Shown: one piece after another, positions 34,857-42,823 of the stretch
How the letters are laid out: every line of letters starts with the position of its first letter
Position numbering within the stretch: position 1 is the first letter of the stretch
Source of the DNA: Hymenobacter convexus
Lineage (GTDB): Bacteria > Bacteroidota > Bacteroidia > Cytophagales > Hymenobacteraceae
Assembly: GCF_030580955.1 (NCBI RefSeq)
Contig: NZ_JAUQON010000003.1
Location: 607,319 to 671,318 of the forward strand
Reading direction: 5' to 3'
DNA: 64,000 nucleotides
Notes under the pieces: model-generated
What the model saw: the letters and a program-made list of their open reading frames with translations, nothing else
What the model was told of the DNA's origin: nothing
The model's database searches: none
Made by a program: the position numbers and the translations under genes

Positions 34857-36638
34857 ATGAAAATCCTTTATAGCTACCTGCGCAACTACTGGCCGCTGCT
34901 GGTGCTGGCCCTGGGGCTGGCCGCCGTCAACCAAGTGTTCTCGCTGCTCGACCCGTATTTCTTTCGCAAGCTCATTGACCATTTTGCGCCCAAAGACGGG
35001 GGCTTGGGCGCCGTGCATCTGGTGCCCTTCGGCCCATTTCTGCGCGAAGCCCTGCCCTACATTGGCCTGATGCTGGGCGCGGCCATGGTGTCGCGCATTG
35101 CCAAAAACTTCCAGGATTACTACGTCAACGTCATCACCCAGCGGCTGGGCGCGAAGATGTATTCCGACGGCCTGCGCCACTCGCTGGAGCTGCCCTACCA
35201 GGTGTTTGAGGACCAACGCTCGGGCGAGACGCTGGGCAAGCTCCAGAAAGTGCGCCTCGACGTAGAAAAGCTGATTCAGGCCTTTGTAAACGTGCTGTTT
35301 ACAGCACTAGTGGGCATTGTGTTCGTGATGTGGTACGCCATCACGGTGTATTGGCCCATTGCGCTGGGCTACTTTCTCACCATTCCGCTGCTGGGCATTC
35401 TGAGCTTTTTCCTGAGCAAGCGCATCAAGGTCATTCAGAAGACCATTGTGCAAGAAACCACCGCCCTAGCCGGCTCCACCACCGAAAGTCTGCGCAACAT
35501 CGAACTCATCAAAAGCCTGGGCCTGGCCCAGCAGGAAACCGAGCGGCTAAACGGCATCACCGGCAAAATCCTGAAGCTGGAGCTGCGCAAGGTGCGCTAC
35601 CTGCGCTCGCTGAGCTTCGTGCAGGGCACGTTTGTGAATTTGCTGCGCAACATTATTGTGCTGCTGCTGCTGTATCTGCTGGTGCAGCGGCACATCAGCC
35701 TGGGGCAGTTTTTCTCGTTCTTCATCTACTCCTTCTCCATCTTCGGGCCGCTGCAGGAGCTGGGGGCCATCATCGGTATTTACCGCGAGACGGAGATTTC
35801 GCTGGGCAACTTCCAGACGATTCTCGACACGCCCAAGGACGTGAAGCCGGCCCAGCCCAAGTCGGTGGCCCACATCGAAAACCTCGCCTTCGACCACGTC
35901 AGCTTCCAGCACCTCACTGCCAAAGGCAAGGCCCTCACCAATATTTCCTTCAGTGTCAAGCTCGGCGAGACCATTGCCTTCGTAGGCCCCTCGGGCTCGG
36001 GCAAAACCACGCTGGTGAAACTGCTGGTGGGCCTCTACCCGCCCTTGGCCGGCCAGATTCTCTACAACGGTATCCCCGGCTCGGAAATCGACCTCGATGA
36101 GCTGCGTGAGCAAATTGGCTTCGTGACGCAGGACACCCAGCTCTTTGCCGGTACCATCCGCGAAAACCTGCAGTTTGTGGCCCCCAACGCCACCGACGAG
36201 GAATGCCTAACCGCCCTGCGCCAAGCCGCGGCCGACACCCTGCTGGCCCGCGCCCCGCTGGGCCTCGACACGGTAATTGGCGAAGGCGGCGTGAAGGTGA
36301 GCGGCGGCGAAAAGCAGCGCCTCAGCATTGCCCGCGCCCTGCTGCGCAAGCCCACCCTCATGGTGTTCGACGAAGCCACCTCGGCCCTCGACTCGCTCAC
36401 CGAAGAAGAAATCGGCAAGACGGTGCGCGAGCTTTCCGGCTCGCGCCAGCACATGACCATCCTCATCGCCCACCGCCTGAGCACCATCCTGCACGCCGAC
36501 CGTATTTTCGTGCTCGAGCGTGGCCATATTGCCGAACACGGCCGCCACGACGAGCTGCTGGCCCAGAAAGGCCTCTACTACGCCATGTGGCGCCAGCAGA
36601 TTGGCGAGCGAAAGGAGGATGCGGCGCTGGTGGCATAA
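34857..36638 (+). CDS. ABC exporter, fused membrane and ATPase domains
   Basis: 593 residues from the ATG at 34857. The membrane domain (about 1-330) has six helices starting at YLRNYWPLLVLALGLAAVNQ. The ATPase domain has the Walker A motif GPSGSGKTT (about 377-385), the signature VSGGEKQRLSIARAL (about 480), the Walker B motif LMVFDEATSALD (about 500) and the H-loop LIAHRLS. It exports its substrate as a homodimer; the MsbA/multidrug-like layout gives no substrate. A start at 34815 is possible, but the ATG at 34857 directly precedes the first helix. A GC palindrome with repeated CCCGGCCGGG lies just before the start. Confidence 0.92.
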   Translation: MKILYSYLRNYWPLLVLALGLAAVNQVFSLLDPYFFRKLIDHFAPKDGGLGAVHLVPFGPFLREALPYIGLMLGAAMVSRIAKNFQDYYVNVITQRLGAKMYSDGLRHSLELPYQVFEDQRSGETLGKLQKVRLDVEKLIQAFVNVLFTALVGIVFVMWYAITVYWPIALGYFLTIPLLGILSFFLSKRIKVIQKTIVQETTALAGSTTESLRNIELIKSLGLAQQETERLNGITGKILKLELRKVRYLRSLSFVQGTFVNLLRNIIVLLLLYLLVQRHISLGQFFSFFIYSFSIFGPLQELGAIIGIYRETEISLGNFQTILDTPKDVKPAQPKSVAHIENLAFDHVSFQHLTAKGKALTNISFSVKLGETIAFVGPSGSGKTTLVKLLVGLYPPLAGQILYNGIPGSEIDLDELREQIGFVTQDTQLFAGTIRENLQFVAPNATDEECLTALRQAAADTLLARAPLGLDTVIGEGGVKVSGGEKQRLSIARALLRKPTLMVFDEATSALDSLTEEEIGKTVRELSGSRQHMTILIAHRLSTILHADRIFVLERGHIAEHGRHDELLAQKGLYYAMWRQQIGERKEDAALVA

Positions 36639-36680
36639 GCGGCCAGCATTGCCAGCCCACCCCATTTCAACCCCAAGGCC

Positions 36681-36920
36681 ATGAGCACCGGCTGGAAATA
36701 CATGCGCGTCATTCTGGACGGCGAAAGGCACGAAATAAACGGCCTCAATATCTGGGAGCACAACTGGCAGAATACCGGCCAACGGATTACGGTCCAGGAC
36801 CCGTTGTATGGGCAAACCTATTCGATGCCCATCTACGAGATTGAGGCCGGGGCCATTTGTGCCCGCTTTGCCACTACCGAATTCTCGAACGGTATCTGGG
36901 GTATTTATCAGGAAGGCTAA
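36681..36920 (+). CDS. Small hypothetical protein
   Basis: 79 residues, neither signal nor membrane segment. GWKYMRVILDGERHEINGLN and SMPIYEIEAGAICARFATTE read like a small beta-rich soluble protein. It follows the ABC exporter by 42 bases on the same strand and ends 2 bases before the PPK2 stop on the other strand. No family was recognised. Confidence 0.55.
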   Translation: MSTGWKYMRVILDGERHEINGLNIWEHNWQNTGQRITVQDPLYGQTYSMPIYEIEAGAICARFATTEFSNGIWGIYQEG

Positions 36921-36921
36921 G

Positions 36922-37752
36922 CTACTTTATCACCTGCGCCTTCACATCAAAATCCGGTTGGGGCGGCTGCGGGTCCATGTCTTCGAGCGCGGCCACCACG
37001 ATTTCGGTAATGGCCAGGTCGCGGGCCCACTTGTTATTGGCCGGAATGACGAACCACGGCGCCTCCCCCGACGAGCAATGCGTCATGGCGGCCTCGTAGG
37101 CCGCCTGGTAGTCGTCCCAGTAGGCGCGCTCCTTGAGGTCGTTGGGGTCGAATTTCCAGTTTTTGGCGGGGTCGTCGAGGCGGGCCTGCAGGCGCTGGGC
37201 CTGCTCCTCCTTGGAGATGTGCAGGAAAAACTTGAGGATGAGCGTGCTGCTGTTCAGCAGCAACTGCTCGAAGTTGTTGATGTCGTGGTAGTGCTGCTGG
37301 CAGGTTTTTTCGTCAATCAGCCCGTGCACGCGGGTGATGAGCACGTCCTCGTAATGCGAGCGGTTGAACACCCCAATGTGGCCCTGTTTGGGCGTCTGGG
37401 CATGGATGCGCCACAAAAAATCGTGCTTCAGCTCTTCTGTGGTGGGCGCCTTGAAAGTGGCCACCTGCACGCCGGCCGGGTTCACGCCGGTGAGCAGGTT
37501 TTCGATGGCGCCGTCCTTGCCGCCGGTGTCCATGGCCTGCAGCACAATGAGCAGGCTGCGCTTGTGCTCGGCATACAGCAGCTCCTGTAGCTCGCTCAAG
37601 CGCTTGCGCAGCTTAAGCAGGCGCGGGCCGGCTTCGTCTTTGTCATCGGGCTTGTGCTTGAAAGGCGTGATGTCGTTCGGGTCGACATCGGCCAGCTTGA
37701 AATCCTTCCCCTCGACATATACGGCGGGCGTTTTTGGGAGCTTGAACTGCAT
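36922..37752 (-). CDS. Polyphosphate kinase 2 (PPK2) family protein
   Basis: 276 residues, one PPK2 domain. The Walker A motif is QAMDTGGKDGAIENLL (about 72-87), followed by the base-binding and lid segments GVFNRSHYEDVLITRVH and AQRLQARLDDPAKNWKF. These enzymes move phosphate between polyphosphate and nucleotides; class I, II or III cannot be set from sequence reading alone. It ends close to the convergent small gene at 36681. A long palindrome of a different family lies in its upstream region. Confidence 0.88.
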   Translation of the reverse strand: MQFKLPKTPAVYVEGKDFKLADVDPNDITPFKHKPDDKDEAGPRLLKLRKRLSELQELLYAEHKRSLLIVLQAMDTGGKDGAIENLLTGVNPAGVQVATFKAPTTEELKHDFLWRIHAQTPKQGHIGVFNRSHYEDVLITRVHGLIDEKTCQQHYHDINNFEQLLLNSSTLILKFFLHISKEEQAQRLQARLDDPAKNWKFDPNDLKERAYWDDYQAAYEAAMTHCSSGEAPWFVIPANNKWARDLAITEIVVAALEDMDPQPPQPDFDVKAQVIK

Positions 37753-37790
37753 GAATACGGGAGCGTTTTTTAGGTCGAATGTGAAATACT

Positions 37791-37896
37791 TTTGTCATCC
37801 CGAGCCGGCGAAGGACCTTCTCACGCAACAACAGCTTGCAGTCACAGGGGCTGTTTGCTGATGTAATGGGGTCCTTCGCCAGCGCAGGATGACAAA
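37791..37896. repeat. Inverted repeat of a second dispersed type
   Basis: TTTGTCATCC and GGATGACAAA form the ends, and CGGCGAAGGACC and GGTCCTTCGCC lie within the arms. The sequence differs from the GTCATGC-type palindromes but has the same layout. It lies between the VIT1-type gene and the PPK2 gene, both on the minus strand. Confidence 0.75.
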
Positions 37897-37911
37897 CGGG
37901 ATGGATAAGCA

Positions 37912-38637
37912 TCAGCCGCCCACCGCGCGGGCAATGCCAAAGGCCGCCGCCGCTGCCAGGGCCCCCACCACCGCCATTTTAACGGCGCCGGCCACCGGCG
38001 GCTGGCCCGTGAGGCGGCTTTTAAAGTACCCGAATACAAACAAACACACCAGCGTAATGCCCGCCGACCACGCCAGCCCCTGCGCGGGCGAGCTGGTCAC
38101 AAAGTAGGCGCTGAGCGGAATCAACCCACCGATGGCGTAGGCCAGGCTGATGGTGACGGCGCTTTTGGGCGCCTGTTTGGGGTCGGGCTCTTCCAGGCCT
38201 AGCTCGTACTTCATCATGAACTTCACCCACTGCTCGGGGTCGGCGGTGAGCTCGGCCACGGCCTGCTGCCGGGTGGCTGCGGAGAGACCCATGTCGGCCA
38301 GCAGCTCGTCGACCTCGGCGCGCTCTTTGTCGGGCACTTCCTGCACTTCGCGGTGCTCGCGGCCCAGCTCCGAGGCGTAGTGCTCCACCTCGGTGCGGCC
38401 GGCCAGGTAGCCGCCCAGGCCCATGGCAATGCTGCCGGCCACAATTTCGGCCAGCCCCGCCGTGATGACCAAGCCAGACGATGTAACTGCCCCGCTCAGC
38501 CCCGCCGCCAGCGCAAACGGCACCGTGAGCCCATCCGAGAGGCCGATAACGATGTCCTGCAGCATGGCCGAGCTGCTCATGTGGGTTTCGGGATGCACGT
38601 CGTGCGGGAGTTGAGTGGTCGTCGTCGGCTCAGTCAT
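37912..38637 (-). CDS. VIT1/CCC1-type iron/manganese transporter
   Basis: 241 residues. Membrane helices flank a cytoplasmic helical metal-binding segment. QDIVIGLSDGLTVPFALAAG is the conserved first helix, and the Glu-rich EVEHYASELGREHREVQEVP with ERAEVDELLADMG is the metal-binding part. The family moves Fe(II) or Mn(II) out of the cytoplasm. The ATG at 38637 (MTEPTTTTQ) was chosen; 38661 is also possible. It is divergent from the Dps gene, which fits a shared iron-detoxification role. Confidence 0.88.
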   Translation of the reverse strand: MTEPTTTTQLPHDVHPETHMSSSAMLQDIVIGLSDGLTVPFALAAGLSGAVTSSGLVITAGLAEIVAGSIAMGLGGYLAGRTEVEHYASELGREHREVQEVPDKERAEVDELLADMGLSAATRQQAVAELTADPEQWVKFMMKYELGLEEPDPKQAPKSAVTISLAYAIGGLIPLSAYFVTSSPAQGLAWSAGITLVCLFVFGYFKSRLTGQPPVAGAVKMAVVGALAAAAAFGIARAVGG

Positions 38638-38710
38638 GGGGCAAGTTTTAGGCGAGGTCACCTTAACCCGGCGGGGTGCTTTACGTACGCAGAAACAGAA
38701 TTTTTCGCTG

Positions 38711-38724
38711 CCGGCCCGGGCCGG
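38711..38724. other. GC-rich palindrome in the Dps leader
   Basis: CCGGCCCGGGCCGG is a perfect palindrome followed by TTTTCTTT, 31 bases before the Dps ATG. It could be an attenuator-like hairpin or a protein site. Confidence 0.3.
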
Positions 38725-38754
38725 TTTTCTTTCATCTCACTCGTTTTCATTTTT

Positions 38755-39441
38755 ATGGCATCCTCCGCCAAAACCGCTGCTCCCAAAGCCGCAGCCGCTA
38801 AAAAAGCTGCCCCCGCGGCCAAGAAAGCCGCACCCGCCACCGTCGGCAAAGGCGCCGGCAGCAACGCCGCCGTCGACATTCAGCCCGTCCTCAACCAGCA
38901 AAACCACGCCCCCGCGCCCACCCAGCGCTACGGCACCGTGAGCCAGCGCCTGCCCATCGGCCTCGACGAGCAAACCCGCCAAGCCAGCGTGACCGGCCTT
39001 AACCAGCTGCTGGCCGATACCATCACGCTGCGCGACATGTACAAAAAGCACCATTGGCAGGTGGTAGGCCCCACGTTCTACCAGTTGCACCTGCTCTACG
39101 ACAAACATTACGAGGAACAGTCGACGCTGGTCGATGCCATTGCCGAGCGCATCCAGATTCTGGGCGGCGTGGCCGTGGCCATGGCCCACGACGTGGCCGA
39201 GCTCAGCAGCATTCCGCGCGTGCCGCGCGACCGTGAGGAAGCGCCCGTGCAGGTTTCGCGCCTGCTCGATGGCCACCAGCGCCTGCTGAAGAACTGCCAC
39301 GACTACGCCGACACCGCCGATAAAAACGGCGACGACGGCACTAACGACCTCATCGTGAGCCAGCTCATTCGCACCAACGAGATGCAGGTGTGGTTCGTGT
39401 CGGAACACGTCGTGGACTCGCCGCTCATTCAGGCCCAATAA
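38755..39441 (+). CDS. Dps-family DNA-binding ferritin
   Basis: 228 residues from the ATG at 38755; the longer open frame from 38353 is antisense to the transporter. The N-terminal 45 residues are Lys/Ala/Pro-rich (AAAKKAAPAAKKAAPATVGK), like histone tails, and probably bind DNA. The ferritin-like domain has KKHHWQVVGPTFYQLHLLYD then KHYEEQSTLVDAIAERIQIL, which holds the His, Asp and Glu of the ferroxidase centre. Dps oxidises and stores iron and protects DNA from peroxide. It is divergent from the VIT1-type transporter and followed by a strong terminator. Confidence 0.9.
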   Translation: MASSAKTAAPKAAAAKKAAPAAKKAAPATVGKGAGSNAAVDIQPVLNQQNHAPAPTQRYGTVSQRLPIGLDEQTRQASVTGLNQLLADTITLRDMYKKHHWQVVGPTFYQLHLLYDKHYEEQSTLVDAIAERIQILGGVAVAMAHDVAELSSIPRVPRDREEAPVQVSRLLDGHQRLLKNCHDYADTADKNGDDGTNDLIVSQLIRTNEMQVWFVSEHVVDSPLIQAQ

Positions 39442-39459
39442 ATCCCGGTGTTTTACAAA

Positions 39460-39500
39460 CCCAAAAAGGCGGCTGCAGGTGATGCAGCCGCCTTTTTGGG
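39460..39500 (+). terminator. Intrinsic terminator after Dps
   Basis: An 18-base perfect stem (CCCAAAAAGGCGGCTGCA and its complement) with a 5-base loop and T-run inside the stem end. Confidence 0.9.
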
Positions 39501-39522
39501 CTTTAAAAACCTCCGCTCCTCG

Positions 39523-39556
39523 AACGCCATGTCTCGGCTACGCTCGACATGGCGTT
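39523..39556. repeat. Short hairpin of the GTCAT type
   Basis: AACGCCATGTC and GACATGGCGTT are exact complements around TCGGCTACGCTC. This loop equals the core of the long palindromes, so it looks like a short member of that family. It may also end the convergent iron permease transcript. Confidence 0.65.
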
Positions 39557-39602
39557 TACTTTTACTATTGCTGCGCCGACTCAGGCCAGCTCCGCGTCGG
39601 TT

Positions 39603-40067
39603 TTAGTCCAAGTGAGCCGCTACTTTTTCGTTGTGGTTGTCTTCGGCTTCTTCTACCGTGTGGGTTTTGCCCAAGTCGTTGTCTTTTTTAGCCATTTCGG
39701 CCAAGGTGCAGTAGAAGTCGTGCAGTAGCCGGATTTCTTCTTCCGAAAAATCCTGGGCGTTGATGAGGCGGTTGCTGGCGCCTTTAGTGGCGGCAATCAA
39801 CTCGTTTAGCTTGAGATGCAGCACCAGCGAATCCTTGTTCTGAGCCCGCTGGATGAGAAACACCATCAGAAACGTGATGACGGTGGTGCCCGTGTTGATG
39901 ACCAACTGCCAGGTTTCAGAATAATGAAACAGCGGCCCGGTGAGGGCCCACACCAGCACCAGCGCGGTGGCCATCACAAAAGCCATGGTCGACCCCGAAA
40001 AAGCGGTGATGGCGCTGGCCATGCGGCCAAAAAAGGAGCCGGCGGACGAATTTTCTTTGGAATTCAT
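39603..40067 (-). CDS. Low-affinity iron permease family membrane protein
   Basis: 154 residues. Two transmembrane helices (AFVMATALVLVWALTGPLF and WQLVINTGTTVITFLMVFLI) are followed by QRAQNKDSLVLHLKLNELIA, the conserved signature of the family named after yeast Fet4, and a helical charged tail. In bacteria the transport role is not proven, and the short length suggests a regulatory or small-channel role. It is a single gene, near two other iron-related genes (Dps, VIT1-type). Confidence 0.85.
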   Translation of the reverse strand: MNSKENSSAGSFFGRMASAITAFSGSTMAFVMATALVLVWALTGPLFHYSETWQLVINTGTTVITFLMVFLIQRAQNKDSLVLHLKLNELIAATKGASNRLINAQDFSEEEIRLLHDFYCTLAEMAKKDNDLGKTHTVEEAEDNHNEKVAAHLD

Positions 40068-40264
40068 AGCAAAAAAGTAAGCCGTAGGAAGAAAGTATTT
40101 CCGTTTACACTACGGATGCGAAAGGTAAAGGGCTGAATGATGGACATTTGGTGAAAAAGCGGTTTTTGGTGTTGTGTGAGCGAATTGCGCCGGCTATCTT
40201 TGCACCCGCTTCGCCACCTCAGCGACGCCGGCTTCGGCCGAATTGCCCGGTTTAGTTGCCTTTT

Positions 40265-40346
40265 GCGCACGTGGTGAAACTGGTAGACACGCCATCTTGA
40301 GGGGGTGGTGCCTTCGGGTGTGGGAGTTCGAATCTCCCCGCGCGCA
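40265..40346 (+). tRNA. tRNA-Leu (anticodon GAG)
   Basis: The cloverleaf can be drawn: acceptor GCGCACG with CGCGCGC (one A-C mismatch), D-arm with GGTAGA, anticodon stem CCATC/GGTGG with loop TTGAGGG giving anticodon GAG, a long variable arm (TGCCTTCGGGTGT) as expected for Leu, and the T-arm GGGAGTTCGAATCTCCC. CCA is not encoded. It reads CUC and CUU codons. Confidence 0.93.
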
Positions 40347-40356
40347 CGCAAACAGG

Positions 40357-40393
40357 CAAGGCCCGTTCCATTCAGTTGGAACGGGCCTTGTTG
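40357..40393 (+). terminator. Intrinsic terminator after tRNA-Leu
   Basis: CAAGGCCCGTTCCA and TGGAACGGGCCTTG form a perfect 14-base stem with a 6-base loop, followed by TTG and further T. Confidence 0.85.
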
Positions 40394-40886
40394 CTTTCCG
40401 GCGGGCTGAAGTACCGGCCCCGGTATCTATCGGCGGCACAAATGGCCAGCTTCAACGACAACAGCGTGGGTGCAGCCTGAAAACCTTCGATTCGCTTGAA
40501 TTGAAACACCGGCTGGTGGCCCTTGCCGCGCAAATAGCCAACCTCCGCCATCCGGCATTGGACCGCATCCGGGGTCAGGGGCAAAAGGGGGGCGTGAACT
40601 GCCCGCACTGGCCTCACCTATGGGGTTGCGGTACTGCTTTAGATGTGGATTTGTGTTTTCCAAACAATCTGCTCAATAGCCGAACACGCTGCAAAACTGG
40701 TTTTTAACTGTGCTGTGCCCATTACCAAGTACCGGGAAGACCAATTTTCTACCCACAAGAATTTAATAAATCATATATAATGTAAATAATACTTGTATTA
40801 AATAAACATTAGTTTTTATTATTCGTTTTTTAACATTATATTAGTATTGTTTAAATCTAAAACGGTCTTTGTTTATTCTTACGACT
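40394..40886. other. Gene-poor region with AT-rich end after tRNA
   Basis: Nearly 500 bases without a convincing gene. The first 300 hold open frames on both strands that read protein-like only in short pieces (for example SLELKHRLVALAAQIANLRH on the plus strand), possibly remains of an old gene. From 40740 to 40880 the sequence becomes strongly AT-rich and holds TAGTATTG at 40842-40849 (seven of eight to TAnnTTTG), a likely promoter for the next gene. Confidence 0.4.
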
Positions 40887-42317
40887 ATGAAAAACCTTTT
40901 AACCAACTGCGCGATGGTGGCCGTGGTCGGCCTCATCACTTCCGTGGCAGCAATGGGCCAGTGCTCGTATGTTGCGACGAGTTCCGGGGTAATGGGCGGC
41001 CTCTCCCCGACGGCTAGCTTCGATGTTGCGGGCGGTGGAACATGCGCTTCGCAGCCACGTTCCAATTCTAATGCTCAGGTTACCCTCAACACCAACTCCG
41101 AACTCACACTTAACGATGACTACGTGATAGGGAGCGGCGGCATGCTCATGATTACGACCGGCCGGCTGGTTGTGCGGGCGCACCTGACGGTGGAAGCCGA
41201 CGGCCTGCTCACGGTGGGAAGCGGCGGCTCTATCGTGGTCGAGAACAGGGGCTCACTCGATATTTCGAGCCGCGGCACAGCCATTGTGCGGGATGGCGGC
41301 ACCATTTCGGGCGACTATAACCTGGGCGTGGGCGACGGGACCGCCTCGCAGAAAGTGACCAACCTGCGCATTCTCTCGCCCAGCTCGATGGTAGCTGGGG
41401 TCATGCGCGTGAACAAAGCCACTATCACGGTGGAATCGGGGTCGTCGCTGACGAGCACCTGTAACACCATTTTGTATAACTCCGACATTGTGAGCGACGG
41501 CACGGTATACGTGCTGGGCAACCTGGACCTCACGCCGGGAGGCGCCAACAACACGCTCTGCGGCCAGGGCAGCGTGTCGGTGGCCGGCTGCGTGTTCGGC
41601 GGCAACGGCGCCTTCAACCACATTGCCCAGAACTGCACCAACAAAATTGGGGTGTGCGCGCTGGGCAGCACCACGGTGTGCAACATGGGCCCGGTGGCGG
41701 GCAGCAACGCCAACGAAAGAGCCTGCGATGCCCTGGTGAGCACCTGCCCCCGGCCCCTGCCGGTTGCGCTGACGCTTTTCACGGCCACTTCCACGGCCCG
41801 GCAGCAAGTGGCGCTGCACTGGGAAACGGCTTCAGAGAAAAACAGCCAAACCTTTGTAATAGAACGTTCTGCAGATGGCAAAGCCTTCCGCGATAACCGC
41901 GCGGTGGAGGGCGCCGGCACTACCCAGGCCCGCACCACCTACAATGTGGTGGATGAAAAGCCGCTGCCCGGCACGAGCTACTACCGCCTGCGACAGATTG
42001 ACTTCGACAAAACGGTGATGTATTCGCCGGTGCGCATGGTGAAGCTCGGGACCAAAAACGACTTGGGCCTGGATGTGTACCCTGGCCCGGCCGCCAAGGA
42101 ATGGGTGGTGAGCAGCTCCCTACCCGCCGAGTTGCTGGGCAGCCAGGATGTGGCCCTAGAGGTGTACGACGCTCTGGGCCGCGTGCAGACGGTGACGCTC
42201 ACGCCAGGAAGTCAGGCCGGCCGCTGGGCCCTGGATATGAACGCCCTGCCCACGGGCGTATACGTGGTGCGACTGCTCACGAGCGCGGGCTCGTATAGCC
42301 GCCGCATCGCGCAGTAA
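40887..42317 (+). CDS. Secreted T9SS cargo protein with beta-helix-like repeats
   Basis: 476 residues from the ATG at 40887, with a signal peptide (LLTNCAMVAVVGLITSVAAMG). Residues 60-260 show short Gly/Ser/Thr-rich repeats (LTLNDDYVIGSGGMLMITTG, LTVEADGLLTVGSGGSIVVE) of the parallel beta-helix kind. A fibronectin-like part follows (PVALTLFTATSTARQQVALH), then a T9SS type A sorting domain (LDVYPGPAAKEW ... PTGVYVVRLLTSAG). It probably lies on the cell surface as an adhesin-like or filament protein. No catalytic motif was found. Confidence 0.75.
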   Translation: MKNLLTNCAMVAVVGLITSVAAMGQCSYVATSSGVMGGLSPTASFDVAGGGTCASQPRSNSNAQVTLNTNSELTLNDDYVIGSGGMLMITTGRLVVRAHLTVEADGLLTVGSGGSIVVENRGSLDISSRGTAIVRDGGTISGDYNLGVGDGTASQKVTNLRILSPSSMVAGVMRVNKATITVESGSSLTSTCNTILYNSDIVSDGTVYVLGNLDLTPGGANNTLCGQGSVSVAGCVFGGNGAFNHIAQNCTNKIGVCALGSTTVCNMGPVAGSNANERACDALVSTCPRPLPVALTLFTATSTARQQVALHWETASEKNSQTFVIERSADGKAFRDNRAVEGAGTTQARTTYNVVDEKPLPGTSYYRLRQIDFDKTVMYSPVRMVKLGTKNDLGLDVYPGPAAKEWVVSSSLPAELLGSQDVALEVYDALGRVQTVTLTPGSQAGRWALDMNALPTGVYVVRLLTSAGSYSRRIAQ

Positions 42318-42338
42318 GCGCGGTTTTATGCCACAACG

Positions 42339-42384
42339 GCCCCGCCGGGTACCTGCTCCAGTCAGGTGCCCGGCGGGGCTTTTT
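42339..42384 (+). terminator. Intrinsic terminator
   Basis: A 17-base-pair stem (GCCCCGCCGGGTACCTG with one G-U pair) and a 7-base loop, followed by TTTTTG. It ends the T9SS cargo gene. Confidence 0.9.
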
Positions 42385-42823
42385 GCGCGACCATACTGCG
42401 TCGGCAGGCGGCGGGCAAATTGGACAGCTCGAATGGCGCTGAACGGGTCTGGCGAGGGTAAAGCCCACGGTTTCGGAAGGTTCGGGGAGCGGGGCGGCGG
42501 CGGGCGGGCCTCGAAATTTACCGCAAACGTTTTCGTAGATAAATCGGCGAGGCTGCTAGCTTTTCGGGAAGGGAGGCCAATACCTTTAGTGGCCTGTTCG
42601 CCTCGTTTGGCCGGATTCTGCCCGGCTTCTTTGCCCTGCCTGCGCTGCCCCTCCGCACGCCCGGCCGACCCTGGCTTTCTCAGTTTCGGCCCCTCCTACT
42701 GCTGGCTGCCGCTTTCCGCCAATTTTTTTGGTTGGGCTGGCCGGTGTGTGCCTTTGCGGGCCCAATTGGGCGCGGGCGAACGGGGCTTCTTTCCTGCTTC
42801 AAACCAACCAAACTCCCACCCGC
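42385..42823. other. Upstream region of the multidomain glycosidase
   Basis: It holds the operator candidate at 42523-42534 and a TACCTTTA box at 42581-42588 (seven of eight to TAnnTTTG). If that box is used the mRNA leader is about 230 bases long and very pyrimidine-rich. No gene was seen. Confidence 0.4.
42523..42534. promoter_or_regulatory. Candidate LacI operator (GCAAACGTTTTC)
   Basis: A CG-centred palindromic 12-mer about 300 bases before the multidomain glycosidase. The identical 12-mer lies, inverted, at 49530-49541 in the lacI-susC gap. Sharing of one exact site links this gene to the second LacI. Confidence 0.55.

Noticed and set aside
38353..38754. Upstream extension of the Dps frame
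   Set aside because: It is antisense to the VIT1-type gene; the Dps ATG with its Lys-rich tail is at 38755.
41000..42300. Beta-helix protein considered as a polysaccharide lyase
   Set aside because: The Gly/Ser-rich repeats lack any recognisable catalytic residues, and a T9SS adhesin-like role fits as well.
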